DNA of 64,000 bases from Adiantum capillus-veneris. Its lineage: Eukaryota; Streptophyta; Polypodiopsida; Polypodiales; Pteridaceae. Made by a program: the position numbers and the translations under genes. Positions 12,713-23,048 of the stretch are shown here, one piece after another (position 1 is the first letter of the stretch; every line of letters starts with the position of its first letter). The notes below the pieces were generated by a model. That model did not search any database, was not told the origin of the DNA, and saw only the letters and a list, made by a program, of their open reading frames with translations. The DNA lies in assembly GCA_014529385.2 (NCBI GenBank), contig CM043951.1, forward strand, positions 110,879,469-110,943,468, in the 5' to 3' direction.

Positions 12713-13451
12713 ACCGTAAATCGTCAGAAACAATGCATGGACCACAGCGCGGACCCCCTTCTCAAAGACCCATCCAAGGAAGAGCATGGCTCAATCAAGT
12801 GTCCAAGGGTGAACTTGTGCTCTCACGTCAGCTATAGCATTGGTACCATGGAGCACATATGGTATACACCGATAGGGTGCGTGCAGCACACCGTGGATGC
12901 ATAGAGCTTGGGGGTGGAGTCCAATGCAGGGTGTGTGTAGCCCAGTGCACTATAGGTCTGGTCAAGCTTGCCCAGTGTCCGACCAAGTGTGAACATGCCA
13001 AGATCATATATGAGACTCCTATGGTTGGTTGGACAATTCTTTCTGAGCGCTTCTATGTCAGAGAGATTCTTAAGAGAGCTCTTCCAGGTGGTTTACGGTA
13101 GAGGTCTACGATGCATTTGTTTCATATGTGTGGTTATGATGCACACGCAGAATTCAAATTAAGTTGCTTGAGACAGATAAGAGGCATTGCTACAAAGACA
13201 CATCATGTTATGTCCCTTTCAAAGTGTGTCGATCAGTTTTCAAACTCACACAGATGATACGAGGCACACGGCTTACCGTGGTTCCTACTTGTCGTATTTT
13301 GTAATGTAGCGAAGAAAACAGATGAAGATACATGCATATTTCCTTCTGTTGATTAGTCTTACAGAAATAATGCGCACATTGTCACTTTTGAATTGTATGC
13401 TTCTTGTCATTGTTCTGGAAAAGACATTTTACATTAACTTTCCTCTTTCAG

Positions 13452-13593
13452 TTTTGGCAATCAAGGCATTTAAGAAGGCAGTCTTTGATCCACTTGGAGC
13501 ACTTGAGGATTGGACAGGAGACGATCCTTGCAATGGACCTTGGAAGTACATAGAATGCTCAGATGCGAGCCTTAACAAAACTATTATCCAATT
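13452..13593 (+). CDS. LRR receptor-like gene, exon with LRR N-terminal cap
   Basis: The exon encodes VLAIKAFKKAVFDPLGALED, then WTGDDPCNGPWKYIEC and a lead into the first repeat. This is the plant LRRNT_2 cap, with the paired-cysteine motif that caps the solenoid of LRR receptor kinases. The wording resembles subgroup VIII-1 kinases (At1g06840-like); this is from memory, not a search. The acceptor is a good pyrimidine-rich ...ctctttcag; the donor GT is at 13,594. The exon ends in phase 2, like every later exon. The signal-peptide exon must lie upstream. A hydrophobic start at 13,322 (MKIHAYFLLLISL) reads through the acceptor and is only a weak candidate. The product would be a plasma-membrane receptor ectodomain; the ligand is unknown. 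Confidence 0.8.
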
Positions 13594-13714
13594 GTACATC
13601 TTTAGTCTGCCTTTTTTCACTACTTTGCATGTGAATTTGGTTTTGAAACTATTTGAGATCTGCTTATTCTTAGCATCTGAATGATAAATTTCACACATTG
13701 ATTGAATGCACCAG

Positions 13715-13786
13715 ATCCCTTTCTAATCTACAGCTAGGAGGAAATTTACCTTCTTCATTGCAAGTTTTAAGCGAGCTCAAGTCTTT
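13715..13786 (+). CDS. LRR receptor-like gene, first LRR exon
   Basis: Exactly 72 nt between ..caccag and gtaagt, phase 2 on both sides. It codes for one 24-residue repeat, SLSNLQLGGNLPSSLQVLSE and LKSL. Joining it to the previous exon keeps the frame open. The next exon with matching phase and style is at 55,389, across the giant intron. It is one of the standard 72-nt LRR exons of plant LRR kinases. Confidence 0.85.
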
Positions 13787-13877
13787 GTAAGTGCTTTGTT
13801 CTTTGGTTCAAACATCACTCTTCTGTCTAAGGAAAAGTCAAATATGGACATGACGAGATGATGAATGCACTGAGGGC

Positions 13878-14039
13878 CTCGTAGTTACTATGAACCAAAA
13901 ATTGGAATGCAACCGGGGAACTGAAACGGACATGAATTGCCATTTCCTATTACGGATACTCACGTCTAAAACATGAAACGGGAAGTTGGAATGGGAATGA
14001 GGAACGGAAGCCTAAAAATGGCCATTCCCTGCAACTAAG
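13878..14039. mobile_element. MITE copy 1 (Mutator-like, 9-bp TSD)
   Basis: About 162 bp flanked by actgagggc / actgaggtc (9 bp, one mismatch). The interior matches the copy at 51,060-51,218, including 'gatactcacgt', repeated 'ggaacgg'-type blocks and 'aaaaatggccattcc' near the right end. Its ends are short imperfect inverted repeats. It has no coding capacity. It lies in the first part of the giant intron and is more decayed than copy 2. Confidence 0.7.
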
Positions 14040-15345
14040 ACTGAGGTCAACAATAATAAGCTAAAAACTGGTTTGTGAAACATTGTATCACCAGATGGTA
14101 GCACTTAGGTGCATTGTATGTTTCTATGGTTAATTTCTTCCAGCATTTGCATTTATGGCTATCAAAAGTGACTGTCTCAGTTAAGAATACATTGTCGCTT
14201 AAATCATTTGTCATATGTTAGAGTTAGCTGCTTACTATCAGCTTTTCGCCCACCTCTCTCCCATTCTCTTTCATTATCACTAGCATTGTGCATGCATCTC
14301 TCCTTTCCTTCATGGCACTAGAGTTGAAGTAGACGAACATATTGGTGACCCTTGTATACGACTTCAAAAACACTTGCAAGAAGAACATCACAGCAACTTT
14401 CTACATAGCTGTGTTTCTTGACACCAAAGAGACTGCAAAATGTAAAGTTAGGGTATCTCGCTCTTTCTTCTTCTCTCTATCATTGTGAAAACTCTCTGCT
14501 GCTCATTACTTTTCTCTCTCCCTAAGAACTTGAGGTCGTTGTTTAAGTGCAGTGATCAAAGAACTGGGATGACTTGTTTCATATCTCTCACAACATGCCG
14601 GGCTATTGGTCTCTCCTTTCATATGGTGATATTGGTCATTGTTCTACTTTGCCCATGGTTGGTGTGGATAATACATACTTTGATGATGTGGTTTCAAAAG
14701 ATGTGCTACGTGTTTCTATCATCACATTCCTTCCTTGGTGTGCTCCTTGCATGGTCACCATGAAACGCGTTTCGGCGCAGCCGGACAGGTGAAACGTTTT
14801 GAGCCTTGAAACGTTTTGTTGATCAAGTGAAAAACATGCTGATTCGCTAGCAACAAGCTACCATAGTTTGAGGTTTTAGGACCTTTCAAAATCGGTATAT
14901 GCACGTTTTGGTCCCTCGTTTTATTGTGCTTTATCATGAGACTGAAACATTTTGTGGTGAAACACCACGTTTCGAGGGTGAAATGTTTCGCGGTGATGCT
15001 GGCTCAGCCTCCTTGATGGCCACTTTGTTTGTTCCGTAGGCTTCACCCTATTCACGTTGTTGTGCGCATTTTGAAGACCCCATTTTTTGTACATATAATG
15101 CCAATGAGAGCCATGAGAGTACATACGATTTTTTGTTTGGGGATTTTTATTATGCTTTATCAGGTAGATATACATACAAGGAAAGTCGCCTATGTACTGG
15201 GAGTTAGTGGGGTAATGTTGGTGCCCGTATGTATGCAATTTGAGGTGCTTATGTATATGAATGATATTTTCGTTGTAAGCAAGGAGGGGGCTGCTTATTA
15301 TAATTTTTTTTAAAGGTTTTGGGTGGTTGTGTCTCCTTCAGGATT
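14040..15345. other. unassigned intron DNA with repeated gaaacgtttt-like motifs
   Basis: No gene recognised. 14,574-14,790 is an open frame without a known domain. Between 14,760 and 15,000 variants of 'gaaacgttt' and 'cgtttcg' recur at least six times, some in opposite orientation, and may be the remains of a small DNA transposon. Confidence 0.35.
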
Positions 15346-15760
15346 TTAGACGCAATTTTTTTTCCCTCGACTAGCCTTCTCCACATGTAGCTGTGCTATG
15401 ATAGCTTGCTGTTTGTGTGGAGCTATGACCATCGGTGACACCCACATTGAGTGCTCCACTGGCACCACATAACCTGCTTCTTGCATCTTCTCTAACTCTA
15501 GTTTGACAGCTTCTCCATACTTCAGATTGAGCTTGTAGGCTCGGCCTCTAATTGGTTTAGCCCTAATCACCATTAGTGTGGACTCCTAGCTTCGGTGGTA
15601 TCCCTTTCAAATCTTGGTAAGACCAGGTAAAAACATCCTTGAAAGAGTGCATAAAAGAGATTACCTAGTCTAGCAGCACAAGGTGATCCTACAGACATGT
15701 GCTCGGGTTGACTTTCTTTATTGGGTCAAGATGGGGTATTGGTGAGGTTGTAATCATTTC
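15346..15760 (-). pseudogene. gypsy RT N-terminal relic (Tat/Athila-like)
   Basis: The minus frame 15,573-15,346 reads KYGEAVKLELEKMQEAGYVV then PVEHSMWVSPMVIAPHK, the finger region of gypsy RT. To its right, on the same strand, decayed fragments (PIKKVNP, then FKGIPPKLG-like text) match the usual upstream pol region. The palm is missing. It may derive from the pol-carrying partner of element E, because an E-type LTR follows, but this is not shown. Confidence 0.65.
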
Positions 15761-15880
15761 CAGCAAGTGATCGGACGGAAACACAGAGATAATTGCAAAC
15801 TATACACTTGGCAACAGTTAAACACTTCAAAACACTTGAATAACTGAGAGAGAGTAGATGGCACGACTCGGTGGAGTTCT

Positions 15881-16416
15881 TGTAGCAGGGCTACAGTGTC
15901 ACTGGCACAGGACGAGCAGTTCGTTGCAGTTGGTTTGGAGTTCACACTGGATGGACTCTCGCCTCGACAGTGACATGTGTCAGGGATATGGCTAGTGGTC
16001 TGGTTGACATCGTAGCCAGATCACCACCACCACAATTTGGAGATAGGTTTAGCTGGACTAGGATATTTTACTAGCCGTTGCTGGCTATTTATGATTGTAT
16101 ATATGTGTGGTTGGTTCCAGTCGTCGGATAACATCATCATCCATTTTCTATTGTCTAGCGTCTTGAGTCCAACACCTCACATCTGCACCCTCCCTGCACA
16201 TTGGAGCCTCGACACCCCCATTGTACCTGTGAGTCCTGGGTTGGAGCTGAGTGTGCTGCCAGTCAGAGTCTATATGGTTCTATGAGCTAGTCGAGTTCCA
16301 TGGTGATTTGAGTCTATTTGCTGTCTTTGAGTTGCTGGTTCATCGCTGTGTTGTGTATTCTTTCTGTTAGAGTGAAATGTCATGCATGTTCCACCGAGAA
16401 GCACCGCACCCACTGT
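15881..16416 (+). mobile_element. E-type LTR, cut at its 3' end by element C
   Basis: It starts with tgtagcagggctacag and follows the LTRs of element E (34,886 and 40,461) block by block, including 'tgtacctgtgagtcctggg' and 'ggagctgagtgtgctgcca'. It stops at ..cacccactgt, where the LTR of element C begins. The missing continuation (agagagcac) appears inverted at 19,018-19,031. It is a more distant copy than the two LTRs of E. Confidence 0.8.
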
Positions 16417-17046
16417 TGTCACAAGCTGTTACGTGTCAAAGCCTAAAGAATGGAGCCAACTGACAAATGCCGGCCGAGGGGCCTAAACCCTAAGAAGAAC
16501 GAGTAACAGAAGAAGTCCTACCAACTTATGGGGACCCCGTCCGATGGGGCCCCAAGTGACATAAAGGATTAAAATAAAGCAGGACCCACACACACAGAAG
16601 ACTGGCGTAGCAGCTGATGACGTGGCAATTGTACGGAAATTCCGATAATTGCGCTGACATGATGACGTGGCAGGCTGTACGGATTTCCGCGTTTTGCGCT
16701 GACTGCTGTACGAAAATTCCGTGATTTACGTTGGCAGCTTTTTGGCATTACTTTTGCACCAGATGCTTTTGAGTTTGAAAGCTTTTTACTGTAAACTGCT
16801 TTTGGGGCCTAGGGCCTTTACATGCTTCTTGAAGAAGGTGTAGAGTCTGGAGTACCGGCTTGTATTGTGTTGATGCAATATAAAGAAATACCGAAAGGGG
16901 CGCCAAGGTTTGGTGCCAATACTCTCTTGGGTGGAATTCTGCCACTCCGTGTCGCGTGTCGTCTCTCTCTCTCTTTGAGTTCAGTTGTTATTGAAGTGCT
17001 AAAAGTTTGTTCTTTTCTATTGGCACGTGGTGCCCGTCTTGTGACA
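16417..17046 (+). mobile_element. 5' LTR of element C
   Basis: It starts TGTCACA and ends ..cttgtgaca, directly followed by g and the primer site. It lies after the 5-bp sequence actgt. The matching LTR lies inverted at 19,037-19,704. U3 carries repeated TGATGACGTGGCA..TGTACGG units (16,611-16,740). The LTR drives transcription of the element. Confidence 0.85.
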
Positions 17047-17047
17047 G

Positions 17048-17065
17048 TGGTATCAGAGCATCCGG
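17048..17065 (+). promoter_or_regulatory. primer binding site of C (initiator tRNA-Met)
   Basis: tggtatcagagc follows one base after the LTR end. This is the usual complement of plant initiator tRNA-Met used to prime minus-strand cDNA. Confidence 0.85.
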
Positions 17066-17262
17066 CGTGTGCTTTTCTGAAAGCATACCGGTCCTACAAA
17101 AGAGCAGACAAAGCAATTGGATTTTTATTTGAGGTATCTTCGGCCTCCAACCCGGACTTATTAGCCACTCCCACCCTTACTTCATCACGCATCGGGCGCG
17201 CTCCCGTCTTCATCGTTGTGTCTTACAGGGCATAAACCATAAAGAACCCAAGACTTGGAATT

Positions 17263-18345
17263 CATGGATTCAGCAGAATATTTGCAGTTTTGCTCAACGA
17301 ACTTCACGACATTCTTTCGCGGCATCCTCAGCAGAATCTTCTGATGTTGCAAAGTTTTCAACAATTTTTGAACTACATGTTACCCCCTCGGATGCCCCAG
17401 GTGGTACGTCCTCCTCCGGCATCAGAAAGTATGAGAGCTTCCAATTGGCAACCTTCTCAGCCGTCTGTTCCAATCAAGGGAATTTTCAAGAATATGGTGC
17501 AGCCATTTGACCCTGATCCAGTACAACCGCCTTTGCCACCGCCATTGCCCCCACCACCACCACCACCACCACCACCAGGCTACAATGGTTGGAGCCCATA
17601 TGGATACCCTTATTATCCATACCGGGGATATGCGCTTAACCAACCCAAAGATTTCAAAGATGGCGGCACAACAGTCAAATTTTTCACTTTTTCCGGGGTG
17701 AAAGATCGCAAGAAAGCATTGCAGTTCCTACAGCAATTCGGCAACATCTATGCTTTAGGGAACTATACAAAAGAATCCAAGATTTCTCGAGCAAAAGGAT
17801 TTCTTAAAGATAATGCTATGCAATGGTGGAGTTCAATCGCGACACAACCGCATGCTCCAAGGACCTGACAAGCTTTCAAGACAGTTTTTGCATGTAGTTA
17901 CATGACTTCTATGTTTGAAGTACGGATTTTGGCAGAGTGGGGCAACTTGAAAATGCTTGCCACCGAAACCATGGACGAATATAACCAAACGTTTCTCGAC
18001 GTGTACCTTCCGGTGTCTTTCTTTAGATCTGTTCCCTTGGAGGCCCAATGCGAGTGATACACCATTGGACTACCATCACCATTGCATGAATATTGTCTAT
18101 CCAAGCAAGTCTCCACCATGCAAGAACTTATGGACCATGCCGTAGTCGGCTACAAACTGATGAAGGGAAAGCTAGAGTTTACCACAGAAGAATCTCCGGC
18201 CACTAACCACAACTCTCGGCAACAACGAACAAATTCTCGAGAGTCTCGTGAAAGTCAACCACAAAGGCCTCGTTTGACACCTCAACAACGAGACACCTTA
18301 CTACAAGAAGGCTGATGTTTTGGATGCTTTCAAATAGCACATAAC
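17263..18345 (+). pseudogene. Gag of element C, with stops
   Basis: The main open part is 17,290-17,868. It has a helical N-terminus, a proline run (about residues 77-95) followed by a Tyr/Gly-rich stretch, then the capsid core (TVKFFTFSGVKDRKKALQFL, and RAKGFLKDNAMQWWSS). A TGA near 17,866 falls where a Trp codon would be expected. The rest (RILAEWGNLKMLATETMDEY, then STMQELMDHAVVGYKLMKGK) continues with one more stop to a degenerate knuckle, CFQIAHNYFGCPQ, at about 18,310-18,355. Protease follows only in the inverted segment. No RT or integrase was found, so C was probably non-autonomous. Confidence 0.8.
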
Positions 18346-18358
18346 TATTTTGGTTGTC

Positions 18359-18712
<354 letters not shown>

Positions 18713-19036
18713 GTTCCGGAGAAAGAGACAAAGCAATCGCTTTCAAAATCATCAGTGCATGACTCTTCTGTCGATTTTGAAGAGGCTAATCTTATCTTTA
18801 TAGGACACAACAAATACGATTGTCCGTGCAGCATCTTCTCGATTGCTGAAGAAACCTGGTGTAGCAGCACCGGGTAATCCCAGAACCATGAAGCTAAAAG
18901 AACTTGTCGGGGGTTGTCAGAGTCGCCCCAGGTCATTTCTTGAACTGGGTCTACAAAGGGTATTGTTGAAGATGTTTCTATAGGTGTAGAGGTTGCCGCT
19001 TTTTGGAGCATAGAAACAGTGGGTGCTCTCTACAGT

Positions 19037-19704
19037 TGTCACAAGACGAGCATCACGTGCCAATAGAAAAGAACAGACTGAACAGACTTTTAGCACTTCA
19101 ATAACAACTGAACTCAAAGAGAGAGAGACGACACGCGACACGGAGTGGCGGAATTCCACCCCAAAGAGTATTGGCCCCAAACCTTGGCGCCCCTTTCGGT
19201 ATTTCTTTATATTGCATCAACACAGTACAAGCTGGTACTCCAGACTCTGCACCTTCTCCAAGAAGCATGCCAGAGAATGAGCCCTAACCTCATATTTAAA
19301 GGCCCTAGGCCCCAAAAGCAGTTTACAGTAAAAAGCTTTCAAACTCAAAAGCGTCTGGTGCAAAAGCAATGCCAAAAAGCTGCCAGCGTAAATCACGGAA
19401 TTTCCGTATAGCAGTCAGCGCAAAACGCGGAAATTCGTATAGCCTGCCACATCATCATGTCAGTGCAATTATCGGAATTTGCATACAATTGCCACGTCAT
19501 CAGCGGCTACGCCAGTCTTCTGTGTGTGTGGGTCCTGCTTTATTTTAATCCTTTATGTCACTTGGGGCCCCATCGGACGGGGTCCCCATTAGTTGGTAGG
19601 ACTTCTTCTTCTTTTACTCGTTCTTCTTAGGGTTTAGGCCCCTCGGCCGTCATCTGTCAGTTGGCTCCATTCTTTAGGCTTTGACACGTCAGCAGTTTGT
19701 GACA
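19037..19704 (-). mobile_element. 3' LTR of element C (inverted; D half)
   Basis: The reverse complement starts TGTCACAAACTGCTGACGTG and ends ..gtcttgtgaca, matching the LTR at 16,417-17,046 in ends and content. A polypurine tract lies just to its right, as expected for a minus-strand 3' LTR, and acagt (the complement of actgt) lies to its left at 19,032-19,036. Confidence 0.85.
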
Positions 19705-19743
19705 TCTCCCCTTCTTGAACGAGAGTAATCGTCCGCGATTACA
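19705..19743 (-). promoter_or_regulatory. polypurine tract and upstream hairpin of C
   Basis: On the minus strand, AAGAAGGGGAGA abuts the LTR and primes plus-strand DNA. About 15 nt upstream of it lies a stem, GTAATCG / CGATTAC, with a 4-nt loop (19,725-19,742 on +). The same stem precedes the tracts of B1 and B2. Confidence 0.75.
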
Positions 19744-19977
19744 GCATATCTGCAAAACAACTCAAGTTAGCTCAAAAACTTCCGAGGGTCATTCCGAGGG
19801 ACATTCAGTTTGCTTTCTTTGTTAAGGAGTTAGCTTCTCCTTTTTGCTCTTTTGATCAAGGAGTTAGCTTCTCCTTTTGCCCAGATCGGAACTCTTGATA
19901 GGAATATTCAGTAGTTGCAACACAAATGCTTACATATGCATGTTAAAAGACATAGAAACATAAAGCCGCCGATGAAC

Positions 19978-20280
19978 ACCCCCCCCCCCCCCACAAATAA
20001 CCATCAAGGTCCAAGCCATGAGCTGTTCAACGACTCCCTCATCACTCCTCCCGCAAATAACCTAAAAAGGTCCGGACCATGAGATATAGAGGCCTTTTAC
20101 AACCAAACGCCCCCCAGACCGCAGCCTGCGTCGTTTGGAGGTGCTGAGAGTAACCACTACTCAGACTTCTTAATACTCCCCCCGTAAATAACCATGCAGG
20201 TCCAGGCCATGAGTAACAACACTTTTCAATCATTTAATACTCCCCCCGCAAATGAGCACAAGGGTCCGGGCCATGAGTAT
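19978..20280. repeat. four spaced copies of a 35-45 bp motif in C
   Basis: A C-rich start, then gcaaataacc, then aggtccgggccatgag, recurs at about 19,980, 20,045, 20,176 and 20,238 with varied spacers of 20-90 bp. It lies in the 3' non-coding part of C, between protease and LTR, where RT and integrase are absent. The role is unknown. Confidence 0.75.
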
Positions 20281-20498
20281 GAACAAGCATTCTCAAATAT
20301 CATTTCTCACCCTCCTCCCGGGAGTAAAATCACCAATCATTGAAACCAGTATTAAAACCAGAGTCAAACATTTCAAATCGGCAGCAAGACAGGTTCAAAA
20401 CAGATACCATCCATTTCAAAAAAATTTCAAACAAGGTTTCAAACAATACTTTCTCAAACAAAGTTCAAAAGTATCAAACTATAAAACAACTAGAGAGT

Positions 20499-20987
20499 TC
20501 ATTGAGGGTTTTGTTCGGACAACCGAACTTTAAGGACGACTGGCTTGCCCTTCTGCATCACGGTGATGGTTCGGTTCCGAACTTGGAGAGTCGCATCATT
20601 CTTGTCATGCCAAGGCATGCCTAATAGAACGTCACAATTGCCCAACTTCATGATGTGGAAATCAACTTTTCCATGATAACCTTGAATAGTCACTGGAAGA
20701 GCACCAATGAGCAGTACCACTTTCTGAGTTTGCCCTGTGGCTAGCTCAGCTTCAATTTCTCCACCCTCTGCATCATAATCAAAGTCCATCTGCTTCAAGA
20801 ATTGTGGATGGATGAAGTTCTCTGTAGCTCCTGAGTCAAAGAAAATTAGGGCTTTCAAACCGTTGACTTTGCCATATGCTCGACACAATTCATTTGTACT
20901 TTCAAGGCGTATGCCATAGATGTCAGGTACTAATCCAATGGCCGGTTTCGCTCGTTTGGCTGGAGATGGTCCTTGTAGACCACCCCC
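20499..20987 (-). CDS. aspartic protease of element C
   Basis: The frame 20,888-20,499 is open for 129 residues, and the reading continues upstream to about 20,987 (PAKRAKPAIGLVPDIYGIRL). It has the catalytic loop ALIFFDSGATENFI, a flap-like AELATGQTQKVV region and CDVLLGMPWHDKNDATLQV, the standard end of plant chromovirus-type proteases. It would cleave Gag. A stop follows at 20,499 and no RT comes after, so C encodes only gag and protease. The ATG at 20,888 is not necessarily a start; in such elements protease is part of the Gag-Pol frame. Confidence 0.8.
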   Translation of the reverse strand, partial: GGGLQGPSPAKRAKPAIGLVPDIYGIRLESTNELCRAYGKVNGLKALIFFDSGATENFIHPQFLKQMDFDYDAEGGEIEAELATGQTQKVVLLIGALPVTIQGYHGKVDFHIMKLGNCDVLLGMPWHDKNDATLQVRNRTITVMQKGKPVVLKVRLSEQNPQ

Positions 20988-21075
20988 CCTCGCCCCTATC
21001 CTCTCCCCCTCCCTTCCTCTCGCCCTTACCCACCCCTAGCTCTCTCCCCCCCCCTCCCCCCCCCCCCCCTCTCTC

Positions 21076-21162
<87 letters not shown>

Positions 21163-21173
21163 ACCCCTAGCCC
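20985..21173. repeat. C-rich minisatellite with an 86-base C run
   Basis: CTCGCCCCTATCC-type units are followed by short CT runs and an uninterrupted C run (21,077-21,162). It is the reverse complement of the repeat at 18,359-18,712. The long proline and glycine frames across it are artefacts. Confidence 0.9.
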
Positions 21174-21357
21174 CCTATTTCTTTTTGCATATTTTGGGAA
21201 TTCCTCCTTTGTGAAGACCACTCTTGGTAGCCAACGAATCCCCTCCTAGTCCTTTTGGCTGCATTTGACTAGCTTTTGTGACTCTAGGATTTTGTTACAG
21301 GCTTGGGCCTTCTTCAGTTTCTGCTTTTTGTATAGCCTATCTCATTGTGGCAGGGCT

Positions 21358-21919
21358 TGTCACAAAATGATGACGTGGCATGTTCACCCAGAAACTGATA
21401 GAGTTAAAAGATTAAAAGTTGTTCCAACTTTTAGGGTACCTGTTCGATGGGGCCCTTGGGGTCACATAGAGATAATAAAAAAAAAGAGATCGCGAAGATG
21501 CTGATGTGGCAAGCACTGTACGCACATCTCGCGAATCGCACTGACTGCTGACGTCTGCACGGATTTTTGCAAATTACGAAGGCTGATTTTGTGCCAGCTT
21601 TTGAGACCTGAAGCTTTTCTTGTAACTGCTTTTAGAAGGTTATGGGCCTATAAATTGATTGCTAGAGTCTCTCCTTCTCTCAGATTTTCCTCGGAGCACT
21701 AAGCAGAGAGGACCCTTGGACTTTGTTCTTTGCTCAAGCATTGATATAAAAATTAATACCGAAAGGGCGCCAGACTTTGGGGCCAATACCTCTGGGCACG
21801 GAATTATGCTGGGCCGTGTCGTCTCTCTATTGAATTGTGATAAAGTTTGTAAAGCGATTTTAAGTGATTTCTCATGTGTTGTGCCAGATTTCCGACTTGG
21901 GGTGTCAAAGTCTGTTACA
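21358..21919 (+). mobile_element. 5' LTR of chromovirus-like element A
   Basis: It starts TGTCACAAAATGATGACGTG and ends ..tctgttaca. It is followed after one base by tgatatcagagc, a one-base variant of the initiator tRNA-Met primer site. A TATA-like cctataaatt lies near 21,647. The matching 3' LTR was not found. The 3' part of A stops at about 43,290. Confidence 0.8.
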
Positions 21920-22437
21920 GTGATATCAGAGCTCAATCGATTTCCCCTTCCAAGGAGAATCCGATCCTTGTCTACCGCGACACACATTGATTCAGTCGAC
22001 GAATCCCGCAAGGATAAGAACAACCCACGTGACAATTCAGGGTCGAATGAGAACACGAAAGATTCAAATGGACGAGGGCCACCTTCTATTGATTTAGAAG
22101 AAGAGTATGGGCCACCCCGGCCCACGGAGTATGAACAAATGGAGATGCAGTGTCAACAGCAGGTTGATGCTTGCGCTTGACTGATGCTTCAGTATTCTAA
22201 AGATCCTCAATTCTCAATCCTTATTGCGAGACATTTTGGGATACTTTCCTATCGGCCTCTTCTCTTAAAAAGATCACTTTTAAGTAACAGATTGAGTACC
22301 TCAAAACGGGGAAGTGCTTTGAATGTGGAAAACATGGACATGTATCAGCATGGTGTCCCAAAAAGGCACCTAGAGGATAATCAGAAGACAGGCTAGAGAG
22401 TTCCAGAGCAGCAGAAGAACACGAGAGAATAGGAAAA
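21920..22437 (+). pseudogene. Gag remnant of element A
   Basis: Only pieces remain: a hydrophilic N-terminal stretch (about 21,970-22,180) and, near 22,305-22,375, a CCHC knuckle, CFECGKHGHVSAWCPKKAP, in a different frame. The capsid core is missing, so a large internal deletion is inferred. Its nucleic-acid binding role is lost. Confidence 0.65.
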
Positions 22438-22814
22438 ATGAACGCAGGATTGATACCAGATCGTGTGGGGACCGATTCTGATCAGATGGATGAAAGTACT
22501 AAATTTTTCCGCGCATGGGGCAAAGTGCGAGACCAAGAAGCCCTAATCTTCTTTGTTGGAGGAGCCAAGCCCAACTTTATTTCACCTGAATTGGCAGCTC
22601 AACTTGGAATTACGCCCGAGGAAATGGGGCCACAGGTGGAGGCTGTTCTAGCGGCACCCGAACGGGATGTTGCCATTACACCTGTCATTGGCAAACTTTG
22701 TTTGTATTGTCAAGGGTATCTAGCGTATGAGGACTTTTATATCATGCCTTTGGAAGGGTGTGACGCCCTCTTAGGAATCCCTTGGTTCCACAAGAACACC
22801 GCCGTGGTTGATTA
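22438..22814 (+). CDS. aspartic protease of element A, interrupted by copia
   Basis: An open frame with WGKVRDQEALIFFVGGAKPN and a C-terminal CDALLGIPWFHKNTAVVDY. The expected catalytic DSGA is replaced by VGGA, so the protease is very probably dead. The frame runs straight into the copia LTR at 22,815. On the far side, from 28,543, it resumes in the same codon after the 5-bp duplication gatta. Confidence 0.8.
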
Positions 22815-23048
22815 TGTAGAGTGCGCAGGTGATGGAAAAGGTAGGAAAGAAGACTACACACACACACACACCAACACACATCGAGACACACACACACAAT
22901 CGTTACCTTGCAGCAGCCATTCAACGAGCTGCTCTTCTCTTCTTCTCTTTTTGAACTATTATCCAAAGTATATTTACAACATAGTATAGTCAGTGTCCAG
23001 CCGCCCATAGCACAATGGACATATTCTTTAACATCATATTCTTTAACA
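22815..23048 (-). repeat. copia 3' LTR (234 bp)
   Basis: Nearly identical to 28,313-28,542. It contains a CA microsatellite. The polypurine tract GAGGGGGAG (minus strand) abuts it at 23,049-23,059. Confidence 0.95.

Larger units (their letters stand above)
9831..13300. other. unassigned region upstream of the LRR gene
   Basis: I see no coding region or mobile-element landmark that can be supported. 10,600-10,990 is A/T-rich. The rest has only short frames without domains. It may contain old LTRs as well as the promoter and first exon of the LRR gene, but none could be located. Two simple repeats are listed separately. Confidence 0.4.
18713..20984. other. apparently inverted segment carrying the 3' half of element C
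   Basis: Read on the minus strand it contains protease, tandem motif, hairpin, polypurine tract, LTR, then actgt and agagagcac. The last two are exactly what should follow C on the + strand: its 5-bp target copy and the continuation of the E-type LTR cut at 16,416. The segment lies between oppositely oriented copies of the G-rich minisatellite. An inversion between these repeats explains the order. An assembly error at the homopolymers would too. Confidence 0.6.

Noticed and set aside
13322-13451. Signal-peptide-like start directly before the LRR cap
   Set aside because: It reads through a strong acceptor site into the exon, so it is more likely intron sequence; not annotated as the gene start.
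14574-14790. Frame with WCAPC-like text suggesting a thioredoxin fold
   Set aside because: The motif stands alone without the surrounding fold and is followed at once by repeat DNA.
20876-21214. Proline-rich frame on + and glycine-rich frame on -
   Set aside because: Translation of the 86-base C run and neighbouring C-rich repeat.
22840-22900. CA-rich array resembling a short CRISPR or satellite
   Set aside because: It is the CA microsatellite within the copia LTR and is repeated at 28,350.
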